Below, in pieces: positions 34,291 to 41,729 of a stretch of DNA of 64,000 bases; the first letter of the stretch is position 1, and every line of letters begins with the position of its first letter. The notes beneath the pieces are model-generated. The model had not been told where the DNA came from. It was given only the letters and a program-made list of their open reading frames with translations, and did no database searches. Position numbers and translations under genes: made by a program. This DNA is from an uncultured Lachnoclostridium sp. GTDB taxonomy: Bacteria > Bacillota > Clostridia > Lachnospirales > Lachnospiraceae. The stretch lies in NCBI GenBank assembly GCA_948330435.1, contig CAOJBY010000017.1:17196-81195 (forward strand), written 5' to 3'.

Positions 34291-34617
34291 CTAAAATAAT
34301 GCTTCTACTTCCTCTATTTCTTCATTAAAAACTTTTATTTCCTCATCCGTCAAACCATATTCCTTTAAATTTAATATCCTGGCTTTCGATATATTAATTT
34401 CCAACCTTTTTTTGAATGGTTCCGATATTGCTTTTCCACATCTGGAATATCTAGTTGCAATTGTTATATTTTGTATAATTTCATCTATTTCTTTCAATTC
34501 ATGATTATAATAGATGCTTTGTTCAACTGCGATATCATATTCACTCCCCTGATCGATCCAGCCATAAAAGTTCTCCAATGCTTCATATTTTTTTTGATAA
34601 AAATTTATTTTATTCAT
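34291..34617 (-). CDS. Hypothetical protein (108 residues), AT-rich orphan cluster
   Basis: This short acidic protein (MNKINFYQKKYEALENFYGW, ending DEEIKVFNEEIEEVEALF) is predicted mostly helical and cytoplasmic. I do not recognise a family. It is the first gene of the AT-rich run 33.1-34.6 kb and is followed closely by the next gene. Upstream, at about 34690-34707, is the hairpin CGCACTTA/TAAGTGCG in a 190-base non-coding stretch. It may be an immunity or antitoxin protein by context only. Confidence 0.5.
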   Translation of the reverse strand: MNKINFYQKKYEALENFYGWIDQGSEYDIAVEQSIYYNHELKEIDEIIQNITIATRYSRCGKAISEPFKKRLEINISKARILNLKEYGLTDEEIKVFNEEIEEVEALF

Positions 34618-34809
34618 TATATTTATCCATTCTTCTGGTTGATTAAAAGAAACATTATATTTTAGAAAATTTTAATAACTCAAACTTCGCACTTAAATAA
34701 GTGCGTATGTAGCTTGAAAAATCAATAACCGTTTTGTCTCATTTCAATCAATAAATATGCCAAAAATATCCGACTGGCCCGGCATCGCAAAAGCATAAAA
34801 AACTGAATT

Positions 34810-35468
34810 TTAACCTTTCTGCTCTTCCAATTCCGCAATCCGCCGCAAGGCCTGTTCTAGCTGCTCCGACTTTTGGCGTTCACTCTCTTCCAACCTGTCG
34901 GCCCGGAGTCTCTCCGCTTCCGCCATATTTTTCTGCTGCTCTATCTCTTTACTCCGCTTCTCCAGCTCCTTATTCTGCTTCTTTAGCTCCACCCTTTTCT
35001 GCTCCAAATCTTCCTGCATCTCATCAATCATCAACTGCACCGTATTCCGATCCAGTTCCCGCAGTTCCTTTGAAAAAAGTCCCATGATCTCCTCCATATT
35101 CCGGCACATCTCATACGTCTCTTCATACATGGGTTTAAACTGCGGATAAGCCTGTATCAGCTTCACGATCTCTTCCGGCTCCTCCGCACTGAAAAACATA
35201 AGCCATGCATTCAATTTCCCTGTTATATTTTTATTGTGCTGTGTTTTCTTAAAAATGTCAATAGGGATGAACACATATTTCTGGAGAAGCTCTATCTTGA
35301 TCCCTGTGTCGGATTTCTGCTCGGATCGATGTATGTAAACATTGGGAAATTTGTGAAATTCTTCCGGACTGGATTCGAATAATACAATATTGTAAACAGA
35401 CTTTATATCCCGATAGCTGAACTTTTTCCGCTTCTTACTCCGCACACGCTTATATTTATTTTATTCAT
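34810..35468 (-). pseudogene. PD-(D/E)XK nuclease-family transposase (PF12784-type), N-terminal part deleted
   Basis: The long frame (34810-35445) encodes the C-terminal half of this family. It has KFSYRDIKSVYNIVLFESSP, EFHKFPNVYIHRSEQ, KLNAWLMFFSAEEPEEIV and YEMCRNMEEIMGLFSKELRE, then a charged coiled coil. The nuclease part that normally precedes KRVRSKKRKKFSYRD is absent. Upstream a ribosome site and ATG (35468) start a frame MNKINIS, which shifts into the family frame at NKYKRVR. The original start may thus be joined directly to the middle of the gene. The product would lack its catalytic site. Confidence 0.65.
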
Positions 35469-35522
35469 TGTATTTAATCCCTCCCTCACTGACATCCAGG
35501 GTACAGATTCCTGTTTTGGATC

Positions 35523-35558
35523 AAAAAAAGCACCTAAAACCATTTTTGGTCTAGGTGC
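35523..35558 (-). terminator. Rho-independent terminator after the DUF3021 gene
   Basis: On the minus strand GCACCTAGACCA (35547-35558) pairs with TGGTTTTAGGTGC (35530-35542) and is followed by a run of seven T. It lies about 30 bases after the stop of the DUF3021 gene. Confidence 0.88.
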
Positions 35559-35586
35559 CGTGACTGCTGTTTTTATTCCACCATTT

Positions 35587-36054
35587 TCAGCGGACCGATT
35601 CTTTCGCCTTAGACAAACCGGCATTCATCTTCTTTACCATCTGCCTGCCAATCAGAAATTGTATCACCCAGATAACCGCAAACAGAAAGACAAAAATTCC
35701 AAAATAACTCAGGAATCCCCCCACACTGTGCTCCATCCAATAATTAAAATAGGCAACCGGCATCATAATCACAGAGACAAGTATAAAATAGACTCCCGTC
35801 TGCTTCACAAGATTCCACTCCTCCGTTTCCCATATGAGAGACCCTGCACTGAAGCCCGCACCCAGGATCCCGCAAAGCACTGCCTGAAAAACAACGGCTT
35901 TGATTTCATTTCCCATGATGTTGACAAGCTCCGGCTCGCAGGGCACATAATAACCCTCCGCCCAAACCAGGGATACAAAAATACTGATCAAATACCCGAT
36001 TGTGATGCCAAGGGGAAATCCCATTGCCCCCCGCAAAAAAATCTTCTTTTTCAT
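35587..36054 (-). CDS. DUF3021 membrane protein, likely partner of LytTR regulator
   Basis: The 155-residue protein has four membrane segments (IFLRGAMGFPLGITIGYLIS, VFQAVLCGILGAGFSAGSLI, GVYFILVSVIMMPVAYFNYW, FLSYFGIFVFLFAVIWVIQF) and matches the DUF3021 pattern. It starts 9 bases after a small LytTR-domain gene. In Firmicutes such pairs form LytTR regulatory systems in which the membrane protein restrains the regulator. Here it probably does the same, with an unknown membrane-related signal. A terminator follows the gene, so the operon has two genes. Confidence 0.85.
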   Translation of the reverse strand: MKKKIFLRGAMGFPLGITIGYLISIFVSLVWAEGYYVPCEPELVNIMGNEIKAVVFQAVLCGILGAGFSAGSLIWETEEWNLVKQTGVYFILVSVIMMPVAYFNYWMEHSVGGFLSYFGIFVFLFAVIWVIQFLIGRQMVKKMNAGLSKAKESVR

Positions 36055-36063
36055 TTTTCTACC

Positions 36064-36504
36064 TCATATTCCTAATATTTTCTTGATTTTGGAGACATAA
36101 CGCCTGGAAGCATAGGTCGTGGTTCCATTGGACAGGCTGACGCAGATGGTTCCCGTAAAGCTCAAGTCAAAATGATTGACTTTTCTCAGATTAATAATCT
36201 CCGAATTGGAAATACGGACAAATTGTCCTGCATCCAACCGTTCCTCCAGCTCATAGAGCCGAAGACGCAAAGCATACTCTCCTTTTTCCGTCACTGCGAC
36301 AATCTTTCCGGCATCCGCATAGATCCGAATCAAATCCTCCTGCTCCAGCACCTCAATCTTGTCATCCCTGCTGCCGGAAATGATCCGGGGCACATCCTCG
36401 GACAGCTTTTTTAACAGGTGTGAAACCTCCTCCGTCACGGAAGCTGTCATCAATATTAGCTTTGGCTCGGTATAGGCACTGTCGATCTTAATTTCAACCT
36501 GCAT
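36064..36504 (-). CDS. LytTR-domain transcription regulator
   Basis: This 146-residue protein is mainly a LytTR DNA-binding domain (KIEVLEQEDLIRIYADAGKI, LRLRLYELEERLDAGQFVRI, SNSEIINLRKVNHF, YASRRYVSKIKKILG). It has no receiver domain, so it is not phosphorylated by a kinase in the usual way. Activity is probably set by the DUF3021 protein encoded next. A palindrome overlapping its own -35 box suggests autoregulation. The start has AAAGGAGGG upstream. Confidence 0.92.
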   Translation of the reverse strand: MQVEIKIDSAYTEPKLILMTASVTEEVSHLLKKLSEDVPRIISGSRDDKIEVLEQEDLIRIYADAGKIVAVTEKGEYALRLRLYELEERLDAGQFVRISNSEIINLRKVNHFDLSFTGTICVSLSNGTTTYASRRYVSKIKKILGI

Positions 36505-36529
36505 GGGAGTTCCCTCCTTTGTGGTCTCA

Positions 36530-36580
36530 TTATAGGAAAAATGAATGTTACTTTCAACTGATTTGCAATAGTCGGTTGAT
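36530..36580 (-). promoter_or_regulatory. LytTR operon promoter with palindromic operator
   Basis: The -35 box TTGAAA (36553-36558) and perfect -10 box TATAAT (36530-36535) are 17 bases apart. An imperfect palindrome spans 36555-36580, with arms TCAACTGA and TCGGTTGA around a 10-base centre. It overlaps the -35 box, as expected for control by the operon's own LytTR protein. Confidence 0.75.
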
Positions 36581-36636
36581 TTTTAAATACAGGTGGTGAT
36601 TCAATTACTTCGCTGACTTGCATGGAACCAATGAAG

Positions 36637-37191
36637 TTATGGGGCCAAGGGGGCTGACACGTTATTCTCATGGCTCCCAATGATTTTCTCCATCCAGATC
36701 ATATCATACCACCGGCCAAACTTATAACCGCATTTGTGAAACTCTCCTACTTTAACATAACCCATATGAGCATGAAATTCGGCACTGTTTTTTGTCAGGT
36801 ACTCATCCGGCACCTCTGGATAGCCGATGCAGGCATAGAGATTTAAAATGCCCATTTCCGCAAGCTTTTTCTCCAGCACCTCATACAGTCTTCTGCCAAG
36901 TCCCTGCTTTCTTTTATCCGCCGCCAGATAAATGGTCACCTCCGCCGACCAGTCATAAGCCGCCCGCCCCACAAACGGCCCTGCATAGGCATAGCCCAGA
37001 ATCTCCCCATCCCAAGCTGCCACAAGATAAGGATATCTCTGTAAAATCCTTACAATTCTTCCCCTGAACTCATCCACCGTTGGCACCTCATATTCAAAGG
37101 AAATAGCCGTATGGGTTACATAGTATCCATAAATATTCAAAAGAGCTTCTGCGTCATCCGGTGTTGCCGTTCTGATTTCAATGTTGGTCAT
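36637..37191 (-). CDS. GNAT acetyltransferase, phosphinothricin acetyltransferase-like
   Basis: The 184-residue product has the PAT/YwnH-type sequence IRTATPDDAEALLNIYGYYV, TAISFEYEVPTVDEF, GYAYAGPFVGRAAYDWSAEV, the acetyl-CoA motif ADKRKQGLGRRLYEVLEKKL and EFHAHMGYVKVGEFHKCGYK. Relatives acetylate phosphinothricin, methionine sulfoximine or related amino acids. Whether this one gives resistance is unknown. I chose the ATG at 37191 because GAGGG lies six bases upstream. The longer frame reads into palindromic element C, directly upstream. Confidence 0.9.
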   Translation of the reverse strand: MTNIEIRTATPDDAEALLNIYGYYVTHTAISFEYEVPTVDEFRGRIVRILQRYPYLVAAWDGEILGYAYAGPFVGRAAYDWSAEVTIYLAADKRKQGLGRRLYEVLEKKLAEMGILNLYACIGYPEVPDEYLTKNSAEFHAHMGYVKVGEFHKCGYKFGRWYDMIWMEKIIGSHENNVSAPLAP

Positions 37192-37210
37192 AATCATCCC
37201 TCTTTCATTT

Positions 37211-37310
37211 ATGGTAGCAGACGGGCAGCGGCAGAGTGGGCGGACTGGCTTTTCCATATCGGTGTTCGGACGGTTCATCGTACACCCTGCCGCTGCCCGT
37301 CTGTTGCCAT
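37211..37310. repeat. Inverted-repeat element C (shared palindromic family)
   Basis: Arms of 28 bases at 37211-37238 and 37283-37310 match at 25 positions (centre CAGACGGGCAGCGGCAG in both). The spacer contains the family core TTTTCCATATCGGTGTTCGG, followed by ACGGTTCA, identical to element A at 4.6 kb over about 28 bases. The element lies immediately upstream of the PAT-type gene and could form a large hairpin in its leader. Confidence 0.85.
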
Positions 37311-37458
37311 TTGTGATATTTGAATCAAAGTATACCAAAAAAACACTTCCTTATCAATTTCCCACATTTTTTTCACATCCACTATCTTTTTCCCCTCGCA
37401 CACAGTTATAGTATATAGAAAGTACTTTTCAAATGCACAAACCGGAAAGGAGGTATCC

Positions 37459-37983
37459 ATGGGATTTGCTGTTGACCCGGATTTTCTGCTTGTGGAGAAA
37501 ATGCGGATGGGAAATGAGATAGCTTTTGAAGCCTTTGTAACAAAATATTATCCGAAAATTCTGAAATATTGTCAAACCCATATCGGCGACAGAGACTATG
37601 CCGAGGATCTGACTCAGGAAACCTTTGTGCGTTTTTTCCGAACCCTGAACCGCTACCGGCATTACGGAAAGGCAGCAAATTACCTGTATACCATCGCTTC
37701 CCATGTGTGCCGGGATTATTACAGGCAGGTAAAAGAAATTCCCTTTGAAACGTTACCCGATGGTTCTAATCGGTGCACGCAGTCCCCGGAGGAACAAGTC
37801 ATCATAAAAGATGCCCTGAACAAGCTTCCCCCTGAAATCAAAGAAATTGCCATTCTCTTTTTTATACAGGAGCTAAGGCAGCAGGATATTGCAACAATTC
37901 TGGGAATCGGCCTGCCCTTGGTAAAATACCGGATAAAAAGGGCTAGAGAACTGTTATCCGCTTCTTTCAAAGACGATTATTAA
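37459..37983 (+). CDS. ECF-type RNA polymerase sigma factor
   Basis: The 174-residue protein has sigma region 2 (AFEAFVTKYYPKILKYCQTH, GDRDYAEDLTQETFVRFFRT) and region 4 (LNKLPPEIKEIAILFFIQEL, RQQDIATILGIGLPLVKYRI), and no region 3, which is the ECF group. It is the first gene of an operon with a membrane protein and an ABC exporter, and it has the strong ribosome site AAAGGAGG. The following membrane protein may act as its anti-sigma factor. The sigma factor would then control the transporter and perhaps other envelope genes. The signal is unknown. Confidence 0.93.
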   Translation: MGFAVDPDFLLVEKMRMGNEIAFEAFVTKYYPKILKYCQTHIGDRDYAEDLTQETFVRFFRTLNRYRHYGKAANYLYTIASHVCRDYYRQVKEIPFETLPDGSNRCTQSPEEQVIIKDALNKLPPEIKEIAILFFIQELRQQDIATILGIGLPLVKYRIKRARELLSASFKDDY

Positions 37984-37998
37984 AAGGAGACCCATTAT

Positions 37999-38760
37999 AT
38001 GAAACGATCCAAACATAAAATCCAAACACATTTAGGTGCAAAAGGCACCATTTCCTATGACAGGGAAAAGCTTCAGGAAACCATTCAGGCGGCAAAACAG
38101 GCATTTTTAGAAAACGAAGCGGAAAGCTCTCTCTCCCGCCTGGAATTCCTCTGCCAGCAGAGCCGCTACATCCGCAAACACTGGTGGGTTCTTCAGGGGT
38201 GCATCCTGCTCCTTTTGTGGTTTCTCCTGAATCTTTCGGGAAGCAGCTTCTTCTTACAAAAATGCATGGGAGCTTTCGCCCCTCTCTTTGCCGTACTGGT
38301 TCTGCCGGAGCTTTGGAAGAACCGCAATGCAAATGCAATGGAGATCGAATGCACCGCCTGCTTCTCCCTCCGGCAAATCTATGCGGCAAGAATCTTTCTG
38401 TTTGCCCTGGTAGATCTGCTGCTTCTTGGCAGCTTTGCCCTGGCCGCCATTCTGACAGGCAAGCTGTCGGCAGAAGAACTGATCATCCAGTTCTTTCTTC
38501 CCTACCTGGTAACCTGCTGTATCTGCTTTCGCACCTTGTACAGCCCCAGGATCACCTCGGAAGCCCTAGCCATCCTTTTATGCGTGGCCTTTAGTTTTCT
38601 GTGGATACAGTTCATATTGACAGAAAACATCTACGGCATCATTTCCCTTCCCCTTTGGCTGACCATGACGGCAATCGCCGCATGCTACCTTGGATATTGC
38701 ATCGGAAACGGACAAAAGAACTGTGTTACAATCTGGGAGGTAAAAACACAATGGAATTAA
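37999..38760 (+). CDS. Membrane protein, possible anti-sigma factor
   Basis: This 253-residue protein has a soluble N-terminal part of about 75 residues (SYDREKLQETIQAAKQAFLE, SSLSRLEFLCQQSRYIRK). Six or so hydrophobic segments follow, beginning WWVLQGCILLLLWFLLNL. It starts 16 bases after the ECF sigma gene and overlaps the ABC ATPase gene by 10 bases. The layout of a cytoplasmic N-terminal domain plus membrane part next to an ECF sigma factor suggests an anti-sigma role. I cannot see a standard zinc anti-sigma motif. It could equally be a third component of the ABC transporter. Confidence 0.68.
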   Translation: MKRSKHKIQTHLGAKGTISYDREKLQETIQAAKQAFLENEAESSLSRLEFLCQQSRYIRKHWWVLQGCILLLLWFLLNLSGSSFFLQKCMGAFAPLFAVLVLPELWKNRNANAMEIECTACFSLRQIYAARIFLFALVDLLLLGSFALAAILTGKLSAEELIIQFFLPYLVTCCICFRTLYSPRITSEALAILLCVAFSFLWIQFILTENIYGIISLPLWLTMTAIAACYLGYCIGNGQKNCVTIWEVKTQWN

Positions 38761-39662
38761 CATTAACCAATCTCACAAAAGAATTTAAGGACATCACCGC
38801 TGTCCATCACGTATCCTGTACCATGACCAGCGGTGTCTATGGACTTTTGGGTGTAAACGGTGCCGGTAAAACTACGCTAATGCGTATGATCTGCACCCTT
38901 TTAAAGCCTACCGGCGGAACCATCACCTGGGACGGCCGGGACATTTTCCAAATGGATCGTGAATACCGACGGATCTTAGGCTATCTCCCCCAGGATTTCG
39001 GTTATTACCCGGACTTTACGGTATATGACTACCTGATGTATGTGGCATCTATCAAGGGTCTGCGGCCCATTGCCGCCAGGCATCGGACCAAAGCCCTGTT
39101 AAAAGAGGTCGGGATGGAGAAAAAGGCTCACACAAAAATGAAAAGACTCTCCGGCGGTATGAAACGCCGGATTGGAATCGCCCAGGCCATGCTTGGAGAT
39201 CCGAAAATACTGATTTTAGATGAGCCAACTGCCGGATTAGACCCCAACGAGCGTATCCGCTTTCGCAACCTCATCAGCACCCTTTCAGAGGATCGCCTGG
39301 TACTCCTCTCCACCCACATCGTGCCGGACATTACCTACATTGCAAATGAAATTCTTCTGATGAAAGACGGAGCCATCAAGGACTTCGGCACCTCAAAGCA
39401 GCTTCTTTCCAAAATGCCGGAACAGGTCTGGACCCTGACAGTCCCGAAAAAGGCCATGGATTCTTATCTTAGAGATTATAAAGTAGCCAATGTGAAAACC
39501 GTGCCTGAGGGGGCCGAGCTTCGAATCCTGTCTTTAAAAAGGCCCTCAAAAGATGCTGTTCTGGAAACTGCGACTTTGGAGGATTTATTTCTGGCTTATT
39601 TTGGAGAATCGCCCTATGGGCATACGAGGGTCAAGGAAAGTGCAGGTGAGCAGGATGATTAA
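38751..39662 (+). CDS. ABC transporter ATP-binding protein (exporter type)
   Basis: The 303-residue ATPase has Walker A LLGVNGAGKTTLMRMI, signature RLSGGMKRRIGIAQAML, Walker B ILILDEPTAGLDP and switch His in LLSTHIVPDI. Relatives form exporters for peptides, antibiotics or lantibiotic-like molecules. A C-terminal extension of about 80 residues follows the ATPase. It overlaps the membrane-protein gene before it by 10 bases and the permease gene after it by 8 bases, so all are co-translated. I chose the ATG at 38751, with GGGAGG upstream, over a start 50 codons earlier. Confidence 0.93.
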   Translation: MELTLTNLTKEFKDITAVHHVSCTMTSGVYGLLGVNGAGKTTLMRMICTLLKPTGGTITWDGRDIFQMDREYRRILGYLPQDFGYYPDFTVYDYLMYVASIKGLRPIAARHRTKALLKEVGMEKKAHTKMKRLSGGMKRRIGIAQAMLGDPKILILDEPTAGLDPNERIRFRNLISTLSEDRLVLLSTHIVPDITYIANEILLMKDGAIKDFGTSKQLLSKMPEQVWTLTVPKKAMDSYLRDYKVANVKTVPEGAELRILSLKRPSKDAVLETATLEDLFLAYFGESPYGHTRVKESAGEQDD

Positions 39663-40878
39663 ATATGAACTGAAAAAGGTATTTCTAAGAACAGGCAGCA
39701 GGATTGCCCTCCTTGTACTCCTGCTTGTGACAGGCATTACCTGCTTTTTCGCCGCAAACATTTCTTATGTAAATGAAAACGGCGAATCAACATCGGGACC
39801 GGCTGCCGTAGCCGCCCTGAAAAATGCACAAAAGGAATGGTCCGGCCCCCTTACCGAGGAAACCCTCCGGGAGGTCATTGCCGAAAACCGAAAAATCCGG
39901 ACATCACCGGAGGCAAGGTCCGACAATGTAACAGAAAGTAATATTGCTTACAGTTGGGGGCAGGGCATTGCTGAAATCCGGAATCTGCTAAACTGCTCTT
40001 TTTGTGCCTTTCGGGAGTACGATTACTATCGTGCGGATTCTTTGACAGAGGATGAAGCTTCCTCTTTTTATGCAAATCGAATTTCATCCCTTAAGGATTG
40101 GCTGTCGGACGAGGCAAAGGATCAGTTCTCGGAAAAAGAAAAAGAATACTTAATCAGCCAATACGAAAGCCTTGAGACACCATTTTTCTGCGACTATATG
40201 GCCGGATGGCGGCAGCTATTTGAATACGCACCTACCGTTGTAATGATTACTATGCTGGTTCTGGGATACCTGGTTGCCGGAATCTTTTCCAGCGAATTTT
40301 CCTGGAAGTCAGATGCCGTCTTCTTTACTTCCTTTTACGGGCGGGATTGGGCAGTTTTTGCCAAAGTAAAAGCCGGTTTTCTTCTGGTAACCGCCGTGTA
40401 TTTTGCTGCCTTTTTTCTCTATACCGGAATTGTCCTGACGTATCTGGGAACAGACGGCTACAACTGTGCCATTCAGAGCAGCTGGGGTTCCTGGAAAAGC
40501 TTTTACAATATCACCAACTGGCAGGAGTTTCTTCTGATTGCCCTAGGCGGATATATCGGATGCCTGTTCATCTCCTCCTTAAGCATGCTGGTGTCCGCAA
40601 AGACAAAATCTGCCGTGATTGCCGTTATGGTTCCTGTTGTGTTGATTTTCATTCCCTCCTTTATCGGGAATATCAACAGTCCCCTGGTGAATAAAATCCT
40701 GGGGCTGCTGCCGGATCAGCTTTTACAGATGAGTTCGGCACTTAATTATTTCAATCTGTATACCCTTGGCGGAAAAGTCCTTGGAGCAATACCTGTTCTT
40801 CTCGTTCTTTATACTGCTCTCACGGGGATTCTTCTGCCTGTGCTGTATCGGGAATACCGGCATAAGGAAATAAGCTGA
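39655..40878 (+). CDS. ABC transporter permease (ABC-2-like)
   Basis: The product of about 407 residues has one N-terminal membrane helix (RIALLVLLLVTGITCFFAAN) and a soluble outer loop of about 160 residues. Five or more helices follow (TVVMITMLVLGYLVAGIFSS, AGFLLVTAVYFAAFFLYTGI, AVIAVMVPVVLIFIPSF). It pairs with the preceding ATPase as the membrane part of an exporter. The ATG at 39655 overlaps the ATPase stop. Substrate unknown. The 121 bases after it to the next gene contain an open plus-strand frame with no recognisable product. Confidence 0.88.
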   Translation: MIKYELKKVFLRTGSRIALLVLLLVTGITCFFAANISYVNENGESTSGPAAVAALKNAQKEWSGPLTEETLREVIAENRKIRTSPEARSDNVTESNIAYSWGQGIAEIRNLLNCSFCAFREYDYYRADSLTEDEASSFYANRISSLKDWLSDEAKDQFSEKEKEYLISQYESLETPFFCDYMAGWRQLFEYAPTVVMITMLVLGYLVAGIFSSEFSWKSDAVFFTSFYGRDWAVFAKVKAGFLLVTAVYFAAFFLYTGIVLTYLGTDGYNCAIQSSWGSWKSFYNITNWQEFLLIALGGYIGCLFISSLSMLVSAKTKSAVIAVMVPVVLIFIPSFIGNINSPLVNKILGLLPDQLLQMSSALNYFNLYTLGGKVLGAIPVLLVLYTALTGILLPVLYREYRHKEIS

Positions 40879-40999
40879 TAATATCCGCCCCATCGCCAAC
40901 CAGCTCCGGACCACCGGTATGCCCGTCGCTCCGGCATTCTCCCTCCACTATGCTCAAATCATCCATAAAGGTACCGCTTCGAAAGCTCACCAAATATTG

Positions 41000-41695
41000 T
41001 TAGGAGGTGCTTCGCTTCTTCCTCTGAGCCGCAAATATATTCTGTGTAATGGCTTTCTGATCCTCTTCTGTCATCTCCAGGAACTGACAGCCGTATTCAA
41101 ATTCCTCTTCTTCCCTTTCGACAATGCGAAGCACCTGGCAGAGCATGGCAGACTCCGGCCGGTCCTCGAGAAGCTTTACTTTCAGTAAAAATTTGTCGCC
41201 CTTGTGGTATCGGTAAGCGGAACCAATGCAGGCTCCTCCCACGCTGATATTCAGAAGCTTGCAGGGCTTTTCTCCTGCCCCCAGTCCGCTGAAAGTGGTA
41301 ACCGTTGCGTCCAGATCCGTGTTTAAACGGTAAAAGGCCCGGGCGTTCTCAATTCTTGTCACTTTCAAATCCTCCACCTGCCAGATGTGCTCCGGCATGG
41401 AGGTAATCCTCCCCTCCATGTAGACCGCCTTTTTTTCATGGTCACTGTAACCTCGGATTTTTACATGGAACGGCTCCTTTTCCCTGGAAACGCCTGTTTC
41501 CGAATATTGATGAAGCTCCCCTTTGTTTTCCCGCAGGCTCATCAGCTTCGCAACAAACAGCAGGCGTTCGTCCGGGGTGGTAACCTCCACCCTCATGCCG
41601 GTGTATGGGGTAAGCACTTTTTCATCGTTCGTCTCCTGCTTTTTTTCGGAGAGCTGCTCCTTGTCTCTCCCTCCGAATAAATGAAATAAATTCAT
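41000..41695 (-). CDS. PilZ domain protein (c-di-GMP receptor)
   Basis: This 231-residue protein has a YcgR-like N-terminal domain (TPYTGMRVEVTTPDERLLFV) and a C-terminal PilZ domain. The binding signature is present as RAFYR (RxxxR) and NISVGG ((D/N)xSxxG). Such proteins bind cyclic di-GMP and change motility, polysaccharide or adhesion machinery. The adjacent upstream gene encodes a diguanylate cyclase, so the pair is likely a signalling unit. I chose the ATG at 41695, with AAGAGG upstream. A GTG 11 codons earlier also opens the frame. Confidence 0.9.
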   Translation of the reverse strand: MNLFHLFGGRDKEQLSEKKQETNDEKVLTPYTGMRVEVTTPDERLLFVAKLMSLRENKGELHQYSETGVSREKEPFHVKIRGYSDHEKKAVYMEGRITSMPEHIWQVEDLKVTRIENARAFYRLNTDLDATVTTFSGLGAGEKPCKLLNISVGGACIGSAYRYHKGDKFLLKVKLLEDRPESAMLCQVLRIVEREEEEFEYGCQFLEMTEEDQKAITQNIFAAQRKKRSTS

Positions 41696-41729
41696 ATCGC
41701 ACCTCTTATTCCAGTTCCATAATATCACA

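Noticed and set aside
35403..35624. Separate small minus-strand gene upstream of the PD-(D/E)XK fragment
   Set aside because: Its frame crosses a terminator. Only the ATG at 35468 looks usable, and it is better explained as the start of the deleted transposase-family gene.
40871..41045. Possible plus-strand gene fragment after the ABC permease (frame including RPIANQLRTTGMPVAPAFSL)
   Set aside because: It has some protein character but no start, no ribosome site and no family I recognise, and much of it overlaps the PilZ gene.
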